In this document: positions 11,561 through 23,250 of the stretch, piece by piece | Layout of the letters: each line of letters starts with the position of its first letter | Position numbering within the stretch: the first letter of the stretch is position 1 | DNA from: Gnetum montanum | Lineage: Eukaryota > Streptophyta > Gnetopsida > Gnetales > Gnetaceae | DNA: 64,000 nt | Direction of reading: 5' to 3' | NCBI GenBank assembly: GCA_015680685.1 | Contig: MNCI01000885.1 | Location: 199,632-263,631, forward strand | Made by a program: the position numbers and the translations under genes | Notes under the pieces: model-generated | The model's database searches: none | Told to the model about the DNA's origin: nothing | Seen by the model: only the letters and a program-made list of their open reading frames with translations

Positions 11561-14500
11561 AGTGGGGGGATAGCTGTCTCGTTGAAGACCTGATCATTTT
11601 TGGCACACTAGAGGGTCCATAAAGTGGCAAGCGTTTGTGAATCTCCTAAACAGTTGAGCGGAAGGAGGTCAGCCGTACTCCAGAAGTTCCTAGTGACGTG
11701 GCACTCATGTAGGAAGTGGTTGTGCATCTTGTTGTATTGAGTGCACATTGGGTAGATGGTATCAATGTGCATGCCACGTGCCTATAGCCTCATGCGTACA
11801 GGGAGCGCCTCATACAGGACCAGCCACCTGAACTCCTTAATTTTTTTCAATAGGTGGCCTTTCCATAGGTGCGTCCAATGAGGATCCTTCAGGAAATGAT
11901 TTTTGAGCAGCTCCTGGGGGTGCAAAGCGGTCTTGTCTTCATGTGTGAGAGTGTGGATGTGCACATAGAGTTGGCGCCAAACTAGGGAGTCAGACCTGAT
12001 AGCCGCCCAGGGTCGGTATTTCCACAACAGGAGTTGCATCGACTGGGGGCATTGTTGAACGGTGAGGAGATTTTGCAAAGAAGCCATTGCCTACCCAAGG
12101 CGGTCTCCACGGCAAACTAAAGAATGCTGACACCACCTACCTAGAGGGGGTGTGCAGTCTTTTCCCAAGAAACTAGATGCATCTTCTATCCACCCTTTCC
12201 CCTAGACCACACAAAATCTCGAATAATTGCATCAATGCGTTGCATGATGTCAGACGACGGTGTGGTCATGGAGGCAGCAAATCTTGCCATGGCCACCAGC
12301 ATAGTAGTTGCCAGCACAGTAGTCGCTAGCACGATCTTCCCTTTGTGGGACAGAAACTTGTTCGTCCAGTGTATCGTGCACATTTTAAGTTTCATTATGA
12401 GTGCCTACTAGGTGCGTTGTTTGTGCCAGTTGTGCATTGGCATGCCCATGTACGTGTCCTCCACGCTCCCTAGGAGAATCCCCAAGATCTGGATGACCTA
12501 AGTGCAAACATTGGGGTGTGTATGGGTTATGTATATCGCGGACTTGCCTATGTTGGGGTTTAGCCCCACTCCCCTCTTCATCCTGTCCATTGCCCATAGG
12601 AGTGCTTGAGCCTGGGGCATGGCGGCACAGGTGAAGATCATCGTATTGTCAGCATAGTGGGTGGTCAAGAATCTGATTCCGTGGATGTCCAATCCCTAAA
12701 CAACTTCCTCCATGAAATAGTTGTGTATGAGGTGCATCACCAAGAGAAAAAGGAGCGGGGATAGGGGCTCTCCTTGGCGAAGCCTGCAGCCCGTGCCTTG
12801 GAATCCCCAGAGGTGGCCATCAAGGTCTAGCAAATACCATCCTTCCTTTTGAATCTGGAGGCACAATTCCATGAATAGTTTTGTAAATCCTTTCACCTAC
12901 ATCACAGCTCTGATGATGGCCTAGCTTATGGAGTCATAAGCCTTTGTGATATCCAATTTGATGCAGAGTCTGGGAAATTTGGCAATTTTGAGGGAGTGTT
13001 GGATTTCCTGTAGGAGCAACACTTAATCCTGGAGATGGCGGCCTTTGATGAACCTAGCCTAGTTATGTTGTAGGAGGGGCACCATCCTAGCAACCACCAT
13101 CCACGAGAAGAGTTGTAGGAGGGAGCTACAGACTCCAATGGGGAAAAAATGTCCTAGAGATGTGGGGTTGGCCGTCTTTGGGAGGAGGACCATGTTGGAG
13201 TAGTTGATTTCCTTAGGGACTTGTTGCCAAGTGAGCATTCAGTTAAACGCATCCAGCAGATTTAGCCTAATCAAATCTTTGAACTCGTGGAATAATTTGA
13301 TGGGCCATCCATCCAGCCTTGGGGCTTTATCAGCCGGCATGGCCTACATAGCAGTATGTAGTTCAACATGGAAGAAAGGTTTCATGAGGTGCTGGTTGTC
13401 AGATGGGATGAGGATTTGTCGTATAGAGATGGAGATGGGGTCTATGGGTTGCTAGTTCCAAACCTGCTACCAGTAGTGCAGTAGGTTTTCCGGGCGGTAA
13501 GATGAGTTAGACTGTTCCCCATTACCTAGGCTATGAATCAGATGTTGCAATTGATGGCGGTCCTCCAGTGTGCCTTAGCAGCGGTAAAGAAGAATTTCGT
13601 ATGTCTGTCGTCGACCTTGAGCCATTGTATCTGAGCTCATTGAAACTAGTATTCCTCCTCTTCTTGTTTTAGGGTCCATAGCTCTGCTAAGATGGCGAGT
13701 TCCTCTTGAGCGAGATCGCCTCCGCACTCTTGTTGGTTCTGGATGGCCAATAGGTGTGATTGTAGTTGTGTCTGATACTCTTTGAAGCTGTACTTGTCCA
13801 CTGCTGTGAGGGCCTTGATTTAACCTTTGAGTGCCCTGAGGCCATGCTTGAGGAAGTCATGTGATTCCTGCATACTGTTATACCCTTGCTAGATACACTA
13901 CACAAGCTCACCCAACCATGGCTTAGTCAACTAGGTTCTTTTGAATCTGAAAGGGCATGGGGCCTTGGCAACGTTTGTCACTAGGTGACAGACGATGGCT
14001 CTGTGATCCGAGGCCACACGTTCCCGCCTGTAGGTGTGGACCTCCCGTTCCAGCATTAGTGCAGAGCTGACCCATAGCTTATCGATGCGGGTTTGCACCC
14101 TAGTGGATCCTTGCTGCCTATTGCTCTAGGTGTACCAGCAACCCTCAATCTCCAAGTCTATGAGGTCCATGCGGCACAATAGGTCCAGGTACTTGTGCAC
14201 TCCTATTGGCTTCGAATCGAAAACCCTTGACTTTTCCCAGCGATATAGTTATTGGTTAAAGTCCTTAATGAGCATCCAATGAGACCCTTGGGTGATCAGC
14301 CCTGCCACCCTGGAGAACTCCCTTATGTGGTCCTGCCACACCTGGGCTGCGTAAACTTTGATGATCCAGATGTTTGGTCCTGGCAGGTGCACCGTAACAC
14401 TCTAGTTTGATGCATCGAGCAAGGACGAGGCCATCTTGGTGAGGATAGCGAGACCACCAGCTTGTCCCCACCTAGGCACTAGGTGACTGCACCATCCCTC

Positions 14501-14647
14501 ACACTATAGAGCCTAATTTTCTGGCTGCCATAATTTTGTCTCTCGGAGACACACCACGTCGCACCCCTCGGTGCGCACCATTTTTTTCAGGATATGTTTC
14601 TTATATGGGGTACCCTGTCCCTGACAATTCTAGGATAGAATCTTCAT
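11560..14647 (-). pseudogene. LINE ORF2: APE endonuclease - reverse transcriptase - zinc knuckle
   Basis: Translation starts well at 14647 (MKILS, stop, NCQGQGTP), the usual N-terminus of plant L1 endonucleases, followed by CDVVCLRETKLW with the metal-binding Glu of the APE fold. The reverse transcriptase shows RQGEPLSPLLFLLVMHLIHN near 12790-12730. TTHYADNTMIFTCAAM lies near 12665-12620, where the YADD catalytic pair is now YADN. The thumb region near 12390-12190 reads WTNKFLSHKGKIVLA. A C-terminal zf-RVT-like part lies at 12087-11580 (LLKKIKEFRWLVLYEALPVR, then Cys and His residues). Several stops and frameshifts and the lost Asp show that it is dead. The protein acts in target-primed reverse transcription in its family. 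Confidence 0.88.
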
Positions 14648-14649
14648 GG

Positions 14650-15950
14650 AGAAATAGACAAGCATCTGTGATAAGCCTCCCAAAGTGTGGGTTGCACTCC
14701 CAAGTCAATATACAATTGCGTGGTCATTATCCGCGTGTGGGTGCTGTTAAGATGTGCAACCTTGGGTGACGTCTAGGTTACAGCAATCCCCTTCTCGTGT
14801 GGCACCCTCTACACAACATCAGCCATTTTGGGCCACGAAAAACCCTTGCTAGTGGTGATCTAGTCGCTAAGCGGCAGTAACTCTGGCCCCACCCCAACAT
14901 GGCCACCCCTCCAGTCTTGGGGGTGTGAGGCAAGCTAGTGCCCGGACTAGACGGAACGCCAGAAGAGGTCGTGCCTGGTTTTCTTGGCCAACCATTTGGG
15001 CCTATAGTCATAGGTCCTCCTTCCTGAGAGGCCCCAAATGTCCCACTCCCCGACCCACCGCAGCCAGGAGCAACCACATTATTGTGCCCTTGGCTAGACC
15101 CTAGCCTAAGGCAACCCCAACCTTTCCTCGTGACACCCCTGTGGGTTCCGACAAGTCCTTTTTCTCCACCTATCCCTTCTTTCCAATGAGCTTCCAGCCA
15201 CCATCATCAAGCTCGGGTGTGGGGAAGCCCTGTTTCGTAGGATCAACCTCGCCAGTGATGCTTGCAGGCAATGCCGGGGCCGTAGGCGGCAGATTTTCGA
15301 ACAGCACGCAGAGCCTTTCCTCCCTAAGTTCGGGGTCCAACACGATTTTGTCAATGCGGTCCTCAGATCGCAGGGACCGCCATAAGCAAAACCTCGCAAA
15401 ACCCAAATGGTCCATCCCCATGGTGAATGGGTCAAATTTGATAAACTCTCCAAACAGATCGGCCAACAATTTCAGAAAATCTGTCGACCAGTATTCAAGT
15501 GGGAGGCCATGCAGTCGTACCCAAACTAGTGCCCGCTCAAAAAGATCCGTGTCACGGTGTGCCCCTAGGCAAGTCACAGTGCCCCATAAAACTAGGGCCC
15601 TTCCACCAAGACGTGCTCCCTATTCGCCGCTGAGTCAGAACAAAGCAGGAGACAGTCATCAGCCACGCTTTTGACTGTAACCGTGTCTAGCCCCCATACT
15701 AACCGAACCCATCGCTAAATCAGGTCCATCCATGACCGTGTGCCCTCCGACACGAACTTGCTAAGCAAGTTGTGTTCTAACCATTCCAGGGTGCCGGCCG
15801 CTAGGCGGCCAACCTTTAGCCTCATCACTGAACCCTCACGCAAGGCTTCAAACTCCGCGAGACCTTTGAGCACGTCCAACGGGGCCACCTACCTGTCCAC
15901 CCTCATGTCACTCGCAATGGGGCCATCGTCGGTCTACTCACCTACGTCTG
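14650..15950 (-). pseudogene. LINE ORF1, DUF4283-type nucleic-acid-binding protein
   Basis: On the minus strand, about 15920-15600 reads PLDVLKGLAEFEALREGSVM, then RLKVGRLAAGTLEWLEHNLL, and later DTVTVKSVADDCLLLCSDSA. The open stretch 15577-15170 continues with ALVWVRLHGLPLEYW and GMDHLGFARFCLW. This is the pattern of DUF4283, common in ORF1 of plant L1 LINEs. At least one in-frame stop and one frame change lie near 15600. The Pro/Gly-rich C-terminal region runs towards 14780, just before the ORF2 start. Its N-terminal extension is the hexapeptide array described separately. The family role is to coat LINE RNA; here it is broken. Confidence 0.75.
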
Positions 15951-16560
15951 CCTGTGTCTCCGCATCGGCCTGGGTCTCCTCTTCAACCTGGGTCATCGTG
16001 TCCGTCTGTGCTCGCCCTGTGCCCTTGGTCAATTGCTTCATGCTCCCGTTCTCCACCTGGGTCTCCATGTCAGCCTATGTCTCCGCGTCTGCTAGGGTTG
16101 GCATACCTGCGTCTGCCTGTGTCTTTGCGTCATCCTTCTCCGTGTGTGTCTCCATGTCTGCTTAGGTCTCCACATCCGCCTGTGTCTCCATGTCCGCCGG
16201 GGTCGACGCACCTGCATCCACCTATGTCGTCGTAGCCATCGATGTTGCCGCATCCACCAGTGTCACCACATCCGCCTATGTCTCCACGTACGCCTTCTCC
16301 GCCTGTGTCTCCGCATCCGCCTGTCTCCGTGTCCACCAGGTTGGCGCACCTGCATCCGCCAGTGTTGCCGCTGCTGCCTGTGTCTCTGCATCCGCTTGTT
16401 TCAGAATTCAAAATCCTCTCTCTTGCCTAATAGGTGAGGCCTGGATTTCCACCTGTGTCTCCGTGTTCATCAGGTCAGTGCACCTGCATCTACTTGTGTC
16501 GCCTCCGTTGCCACCCGTGTCTCCGCGTCCGCCTGTGTCTCCACGTCTGCTTGTTTCAGA
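15940..16560 (-). repeat. 18-bp minisatellite encoding ETQADA-type hexapeptides in ORF1
   Basis: The minus strand repeats GAGACACAGGCGGACGCG with variants. In the frame of the downstream ORF1 this gives E-T-Q-A-D-A/V/M over and over, with spacers such as MKQLTKGTGRAQ. Between 16200 and 15940 the frame is continuous with ORF1 apart from CAG-to-TAG type stops (E-T-stop-A-D). Beyond about 16250 the frame slips, and a larger unit ending in GTTTCAGAATTCAAAATCC recurs at 16399 and 16554. I read it as an acidic low-complexity N-terminus of ORF1p. The plus-strand Val/Ser/Ala-rich and Pro/His-rich ORFs here are shadows of the repeat. Confidence 0.8.
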
Positions 16561-16617
16561 ATTCAAAATCCTCTCTCCCACCTCGTATTTTCTTTCCGTG
16601 TCTGCCCTCTCATTCCT

Positions 16618-17345
16618 GGATGTATGCAAAATTAAATAAAGGTAGCTATCATCTTTAGAGCAGAGTTACCAGATATACATAGTTGAGAAATCTGTGATAC
16701 TTTGCAAGCTTGAAACCTTTAATCTATTAAATAGTATTGTATTTTAATTGATTTTTTAGGTTTACCATATTGTTTATTACTAATTTGGATGCCAATGGAA
16801 AAGTAAAATTTCTGTATTTGATTTTCCACTTTAACTGAGCTCTTAGATAAAAAAAAAAAAAAGGGAAATTGCAACTATCAACATGGGTGAATATTGACCA
16901 TTTTAATTTGATTCTTACACCGAGTTATTCAGATTTTTCCAATCTGATTCATGAAAAGGGCTCCCGATTTGCCTATATTATATGATTTTTCAATCTATGG
17001 TACAAAATAAAGCAAAAAACATAAAAAAAAAAAACAAATTATGTTTGAGAGCTTTGAAATTTCACGTTTACGGCAAAACGTTTAGTCACGTTTGTTCCAC
17101 TTTAATACTTACTCCTATCGCTGGTCAAGATGGTCAAGATAGCATTCTCGACAGGATCTCCTTTATTTTTGTTGAAAATTTTCCCAAACAATATCTGGAA
17201 TTTCCAACATCATTGCGATTCTCCCGATTTGTCTCTGGAATTTGCAGCATCATTCCGAATTTCCCGATTCGTTTCTTTGCTCTGTTTCAACGACCCAAAT
17301 CAACGACAGCGTAATGTTACCCTGAGAAATCTGTGTGAATTGGTA
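16618..17345 (+). repeat. Repeat unit A, copy 2 (right part)
   Basis: It resumes the unit after the LINE, starting with the second target duplication (16618-16635). Its right part matches 5880-6190 (shared GAGAGCTTTGAAATTTCA and GTTACCC-GAGAAATCT blocks) and holds the reverse copy of the dispersed repeat. A short internal duplication of an AATTTGCAGCATCATT-like segment lies near 17195-17260. No gene is seen. Confidence 0.7.
16665..17010 (-). repeat. Dispersed ~350-bp repeat, reverse copy
   Basis: Reverse complement of 6200-6560, lying at a different place in copy 2 than the forward copy holds in copy 1. An A-run at 16850-16863 aligns with the T-run near 6367 of the other copy. No ORF is present. 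Confidence 0.65.
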
Positions 17346-18418
17346 CAAAAGGGAATCATGAAGAGTCATGCTTGATGTATCGAATTGACCTCATTGAGCC
17401 TAGTTTCCGTGTCTATTGTTACTATTTCTTGACCTTGACTGCATACAAGCATCTCCCATTTCTACTAAGGATTCACTGCACATGATCTTCTCCCATAATC
17501 ATTATTACGCTATTTCCAAATACATTGCATATTCGATGGGTCTACCGTATTCAGTATGTTAAATCGGATGGTAGGACCAATAAATCTGAAATGTGGACGT
17601 ATAAGTCTAGTGCACTGGCATCCACCAATCCAAATTTGCAATTAGTCAAGTTCTCTTGGAAGATGTCAGTGTACAGAGTCTGCATACGGCGCGGCCAACA
17701 ATTTATTTAAAAGAATGAAAAGGATGCAATTTATTTAAAAAGGGTACGTAAAATAAACAGCTGGACAAGAACCCTTGATTTAGACAGAAACATTAATCAT
17801 GGGGAAGGGGTTTTCAAAACCTTCTGCAATTGTACCAGGAAGGTAATTTCAAAACACTTTTTGTTCTGCCATTATGAGGATCAAATTACGGAAATTAGAT
17901 GACCATTCTCTCCTAAGAATCGGAGTTATGAAAACAACGAAACAAGATAACAATTCTCTACTAAGAATAGGAGTTATAAAAAGAACGAAACAATAAAAAG
18001 GACGCTTTCGCAATGAAGGCCAGTGGGAGGACCAGAAAACAGCAGTAGGTCGTCGGAAAAAGGCCGACAGAGCAAGAAAATGCCGCTGAAACAAAGAAGC
18101 AAAAATAGTCCCGCACGAAGCTTGATGAAAATGAAAGAAACAGCCAACATACACGGTTCCATGGGTTAGCCTACTAAGAAAAGAGATAATTATTAGAATT
18201 TTTTTTTTTGACTTTGACAATTCTACATCCCATGCTATCAATAAAAAAACATCTTAAAATTATTGGAATAAACTCCATGGCGGTGAGGTGCAATGACCTA
18301 GTAAATTACATATTCAGTCCTAATAGCTTAGTTTGAGATATATTATTGTATTTGAGATATGTTATTGTACTTTAACATTCTTATAGCATTGCAATATTTA
18401 TTATTCCTATTGTATTGT
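17346..18418. other. Unassigned sequence left of the Athila element
   Basis: No recognisable gene. A 48-bp duplication (ATTCTCTCCTAAGAATCGG near 17905 and ATTCTCTACTAAGAATAGG near 17953) lies inside a minus-strand open stretch of 130 codons (18241-17849). That stretch has hydrophobic segments but no known family, and I do not call it a gene. Confidence 0.5.
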
Positions 18419-19240
18419 TGATGGGACGTGCATATATATAGCGTAGGATGTATGGTAAGCGATATCGTGTCTTCTCGTGCGATATTGTGTACGAAATATC
18501 ATAGCATCCTGCCAAATTTATAAATAAGAGGTGGCTCTCCCTTATTTCTCCATCTAGATCTAGACCCTTAGCAAAACTCTGGTAGCTTTACCTCTCTAAA
18601 GATAGAATAATTTCCATGTGCCCGTAGTAGAAGTCCCAAAGTGAACAGATCTTTATTTAAGCAAATATTGTACTTGAGCACAAGTTTGTGTACGGAAATA
18701 ATGAACTTTTGGATAAACCTTGTAGTGCATGGACTAAGCTAAATAGGACTTTAATTAATGTTAAATGGTTAAATGCTTTATTAGTTAATTAAACCTCTCT
18801 CAACTCTAAACTCTCATAGTTAAGTGCATTCAGTACGACCACTTCGAGCACGTGCGTTACACTTGGTAATCCTAGTAATGAATAGTGTTTGGTAATCCTA
18901 GCAGCGTTGCATTGGTTCAGGGTGTGAAATGGCAAGTGGGAACGGATACTGATGCTAGGATAATTAAGACTTAGTTAGTTAAAGTTAGTTACTTAGTTTC
19001 TTCATCCTTTCCTCTCTTAGCATAGGCGATAAAAACATAAAAGATATAAAAATCATATACCTCAAGTTCACTTAACCATACAATCATAACAAATACAAGT
19101 GAGCTTGGGAAGACGACGACTAATTAACCTTAGGTATTCCATAAGGCATGTAGGCACTTAGTCTACGGAGTTCGACCGAAACGTAGGTGTAACACTCGTA
19201 TTCGTATGGTTGAGTGTAGGGGGTACCTCGCCACTCATCA
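18419..19240 (+). repeat. 5' LTR of the Athila-like element
   Basis: 822 bp, TGATGGGACG at the start and CCACTCATCA at the end. The U3 carries two to three decayed GATATC modules (18457-18500), a TATA box TATAAATA at 18519-18526 and then an R/U5 shared with the other LTRs (GAGGTGGCTCTCCCTT and CCATCTAGATCTA blocks). Confidence 0.9.
18519..18526 (+). promoter_or_regulatory. TATA box of the 5' LTR
   Basis: TATAAATA at the same place in all Athila-type LTR copies here (49870-49877 in the 3' LTR). It is the likely core promoter for the element's transcript. Confidence 0.7.
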
Positions 19241-19241
19241 T

Positions 19242-19259
19242 TGGCGCCGTTGCTGGGGA
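19242..19259 (+). other. Primer binding site (tRNA-Asp type)
   Basis: TGGCGCCGTTGCTGGGGA lies one base inside the LTR. It differs by one base from the complement of the plant tRNA-Asp 3' end, the usual primer of Athila-like elements. Confidence 0.85.
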
Positions 19260-19385
19260 CTAAGTTGTTTGTGTGCTAAGTAGAACACAGGAAATCATTC
19301 ACATTTTTGGGAAGCTTAAATGAACCCTTAGGATTAATCAAAAGAAAAATTAAACAACAGTCAATAGCACATTGACAAGATAACA

Positions 19386-21270
19386 ATGTCTTCTTCTTCT
19401 CATAAAAGCACTTCACCACCTAGGGATCACACAAGAGACAGTCAGTGGTCTAACACACGGAACCAAGAACTACTAGTTCGTCAATAGCATTAGGTAGTGT
19501 ATACTCATCACGATGAATATATACCTGATTTTACCTTTATCCTCCACCAAGACGAATAATTGCATTGGAGAGACCTGCAAGGTAACATAGTGTTACCTCT
19601 AGATCGTGCATTCCCAAACATGCTCCTTCGTGCCCTTGCATAGATAGATATGGTGCACCTATATGCTAAATATGTTGTATGTGATTACGACATAAGGGAT
19701 TACCATCCCACAGCAGCACAATGTCAACGGGATGCACGACAGGAGAGTTACCATACATCGTTGAAGGGCAAAGGACCCCACAACGCTTTGCCTGTCATAA
19801 GAGAAATCAAGGGTGGTGAACCTATTTCAATAGTTTTTCCACAAAATGATGTTCCCCCTCCTAATGATAGTAAGGAGGTGGTGTGTCAGAACCTTCGCTC
19901 CACAATACACAACCCTGGTTCTGATGCCCATGAACACCAAGTGTTCAATGAGGGAACAGAAACACAAGATAAGGATGAACATTCTGATCATGATCATGAT
20001 CGGGGTCAAGATCACCGAAGAGAAGGTAAGAAACCTCTTCATGGAAATGGTTCTCCTTCCTCTTTCCCTTCATCACATCATTCACCCTCTCCTTCCACAT
20101 CAAGGCATAGTCACAAAGAGCCCAACCATGAGGATAAGGGTAAGCAAGATGAGAGACCTCGATGAGAGAGTCGAGAGCAAGGATGAGGGCATTCTAGGGA
20201 AGCTAGGCATGGAAGAAGGAAAAGTAGGGAACCACGTAGGCATCACAGATGCCATGAAATAAATGAGAAAGATGAACTACTATTAGCAACCCAGATTATG
20301 TTAGACATTACAGAGGTTGTGAGAATACCTACAAGGAACCATAAAGATAGCCAGATCAAGAGACTAGACATAAATAATATCCCACGGTTTAAGGGGGGAT
20401 ACAATGCTGATTTGCATAATCACTTACAGGCATTCCATGATGCCTATGCCTTGTAGAATATTGAGTGGTAGAAGTTAAATTTGTTCCAAAGAGGTGGAGA
20501 GTTGGTACCAGTCCTTAGAACTGGATTCCATTAGATGGTGGAGAACAATGTTAGAACTGTTCAACAATAAATACCAAACGTACTCCAGAGTGTTCAACTT
20601 GTGTAAGCAAATCCAAGGATGGAAGCAGTGTAATCATGAACGCTTGGATGTTGCCATGGACCGATATTATGCATTGCTACATTGTTGCCCAGGCCATGGT
20701 TATGCACAATGGGATAAACTCTACCATCTCGTAGATGGGCTAAGACATGAAACCAGGAGAACCCTTGGGACATATGCCCAAGGGAGATTATCTGAGCTTA
20801 GATCTCATGAAGTTCATATGTTGTTGGAGCAAGTAGCTAAGGAAGAAGGGTAGCTATGTAAAAGAAAAAGCGTGGAAGAATATAACCGTGATCCTTCCCT
20901 CCAAAAGAGGGGAGTAAGATTCTGTGAGGAAGAGGATGAGTCACCACTCAAAGAGTTGGTGAATAGAAAAACCTTGTCACTTCAAAAGTTAACAACCAAA
21001 CTTTCGACTAAGGTAGATTAAATGTGGGACTCCTTAGACAGTAGATTTGAAACTATTTTGAAAATTGTAGAGGAGTCTAAGGAACGAAGTAGTGACCATG
21101 ATAAGAAAAAGTGGAGAGATTCAGATCATGCACGTAACAAGGGTAAGGAAAAAATGACTATTACCACTGAGGTTGTGGATTTTGATACGGAAAATGATGG
21201 TGGATGTGAGATCTGCCAATATGACCATCCTAAGGGATGTTGCCCAATAATCTCACATCTGTAGAAGTCC
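19386..21270 (+). pseudogene. Athila-like Gag
   Basis: It starts with MSSSSHKSTSPPRDHTRD at 19386, about 125 bp past the primer site. The same frame continues at 19650-20165 after several stops (basic and His/Asp-rich linker). The capsid-like retrotrans_gag part is at 20494-20853 (WWRTMLELFNNKY, later LYHLVDGLRHETRRTLG). A putative zinc-binding motif CEICQYDHPKGCC ends it near 21200-21235. Frameshifts lie around 20165-20494 and 20855-21020. In its family the protein forms the virus-like particle. A related, internally deleted copy is on the minus strand at 48693-47950. Between 21270 and 21820 a Gln/Pro/Tyr-rich linker is decayed. Confidence 0.8.
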
Positions 21271-21819
21271 GGGGTGTATGCACTCAACCCAAGACTTAAC
21301 AAACGGCAAGCACCTTGTTGGTTACCTTATCCCCAAGGTAACCTAAGGTAGTTCCACCAACCCTTAACATATTACCCAAGTGGAACTTCACCACAACCTA
21401 TCGAGCAACACCAGCAGTGGCAATACCCACAGTCATGGGGGATGCCACTGCCTAGGCAATAATACCGTTACCTGCAACCAGACCCATATGGCTATTATGT
21501 GTAGCAGACAGTTTCTCCAAGTGACTCTATGGATCACATAACCTCACAAAATCACTACTAGGTTCGGGAGTATTTTAGGACTCCTTATCCTACGGGGGAC
21601 ACACCACATACATACCATCCTCCGAATCCATCCGTCACTCTTACGCCAGTAGCTCCACCACCAACCACTAAAACAATGCAAAGAGTATATCCCACTCAAT
21701 CGCAACAACCCAACATCATGAGGGCTTCGAATCCCCAATTCTCAGTTGGTTCTGACAATCTTATGCCAAAAAGACCTTTCTTCAGAACTAACAATGCAAC
21801 TAAACCCTCACCCTGACAA

Positions 21820-22400
21820 GTGGTTGAACATCTAAACACCTCCATACCAAATAAAGTTTTGGGACATTCTTCGACCCAAAATTTGAGCTCAATGCACACG
21901 GTTATGTTAACACATACTATCATGGAGTGGATTAAGGTGGGCCACCTTCCCAAGAAATTCTCTAACTCTAGAAGTCCCCTAATTTATCTCCAAGTCATTG
22001 GGAATGAACCTTGTAAAGATCTTCTGGACTCAAGTTCTAGAGTCAACCTAATATCGTAAGAGATGTACAAAGCCTAGAACCTGCCTCCATTAAGAAAGAG
22101 TAACATTTGACTTGAGCTAGCTGACCAATCCATCACTGTCCCCTTGGAACTAGTGGAGGACATCGTTACCACCATTTGTGGGTGGTCATACCCAGTGGAT
22201 TTCCTAGTGATACAAGTAACTAATAGCAAGGGAAACTTCCCAATAATAATGGGAAGAGTGTTGCTAAGTACAATAGATGCACACCTAGGCATCCATGACC
22301 TTTCCCTGAAAATATCCAAGGAAAATACTTTTGAAAAGATCGAGAAGAAGAAAGTTCCATGCATCGTATACAATGACACAGGGTGCCATTGCGTGTAGAA
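21820..22400 (+). pseudogene. Athila-like aspartic protease
   Basis: The open stretch 21820-22059 ends in LLDSSSRVNLIS, where active copies have DSGS: the catalytic Asp is kept but Gly is Ser. After stops the frame continues (22144-22398) with CGWSYPVDFLVIQVTNSKGN and then IIMGRVLLST, the second-lobe motif (usually IxGRPWL). The minus-strand sister (47512-46907) keeps DSGSGVNLIS. The family role is Gag-Pol processing. Confidence 0.8.
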
Positions 22401-22512
22401 ATCATGGGTTATGTGAAGTTTAGCATTACTTGCATGCAATCAGTATGCACAAGAAATTAATATACAAAAGTGCTTGTATGCAGCAACCACATGACAGGAA
22501 GAGACCCAGTGG

Positions 22513-23250
22513 ATGATGGTTGATCAAGAGAGCAACTCAATAGCATGCATGGAACTAACTGAGGGGATAACTAATGCTTACGTTGAAAGCATAGATGCAC
22601 TTGAGCAAGTTCATTCCCAAATTCTAGCCCTTAACTCTGAAAACATTAACTTGGGGAAGTTGGAGATTCCTGAGGAATTTAGACAAGAGGCCCTAGATTT
22701 AAAACCATTGCCCACCGGTCTGGAATATATGACCCTTGAAAATGGAAAACCAGTTATTATCAACGCAAAACTTGTCCCCAAGCAAAAAGAAAGCCTATTG
22801 AAAGTGATAAATAAATGGTCAAAATCCTTTGCGTGGTCATATCCCAAACTCACTGGAATAGACCCTAGGATATTGTAGCATAGGATTTACATGGACCCCT
22901 TCATGAAGCCTCGAAAACAACCACAGAGGCGATTGAACCTAAAATTGAAACAAATAGTAAAAGAAGAGATAGAACAACTCCTCAAGGCCAGGTTCATATA
23001 TCCCATTGCGGATAGTAAATGGGTTAGTCCTCTAGTAATTGTGCCTAAGAAGGGAAGCAAATGGAGTGTGTGTATAGATTTTAGGCTATTGAACATGGCA
23101 ACATTCAAAGATCATTTCCCATTGTCGTTCATTGACCAAGTCTTAGACACTATAGAAGGGCATTGCTATTATAGTTTTCTAGATGGGTATAGTGGATATA
23201 ATCAAATACAAATAGCACCAGAAGATCAAGCCAAAACAACGTTCACTAGT
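22513..23250 (+). pseudogene. Athila-like reverse transcriptase, N-terminal half (interrupted)
   Basis: 22513-22878 is the linker before RT (LEIPEEFRQEALDLKPLPTG, then WSYPKLTGIDPRIL). 22891-23250 is the fingers and palm: FIYPIADSKWVSPLVIVPKK, CIDFRLLN and FLDGYSGYNQIQIAPEDQ. The frame ends at TTFTS because the Tat element begins at 23251. The catalytic loop is downstream at 40605. One stop lies between the two stretches. Confidence 0.88.

Larger units (their letters stand above)
10316..16617 (-). mobile_element. Full-length plant L1-type LINE, minus strand
   Basis: A 6.3 kb non-LTR retrotransposon. A 12-T run at 10316-10327 is its poly(A) tail read from the other strand. Long target duplications flank it, and an empty site exists in repeat unit A1. 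On the minus strand the order is: a repeat-rich ORF1 N-terminus (about 16560-15950), ORF1 with a DUF4283-like block (about 15900-14650), ORF2 with APE endonuclease (from 14647), reverse transcriptase (about 13480-12400) and a zinc-knuckle tail (about 11780-11580), then a long 3' UTR. Both ORFs carry several stops. The GC content is much higher than in the AT-rich surroundings. Confidence 0.92.

Noticed and set aside
15141-16639. Several long plus-strand ORFs rich in Ser/Val/Ala or Pro/His
   Set aside because: They are antisense readings of the LINE ORF1 and its 18-bp minisatellite; any frame of such a repeat stays open. The minus-strand frame is the one that joins a known domain.
17849-18241. 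Minus-strand ORF of 130 codons with hydrophobic segments
   Set aside because: No family pattern, an internal 48-bp duplication explains part of its openness, and no transcription signals were found.
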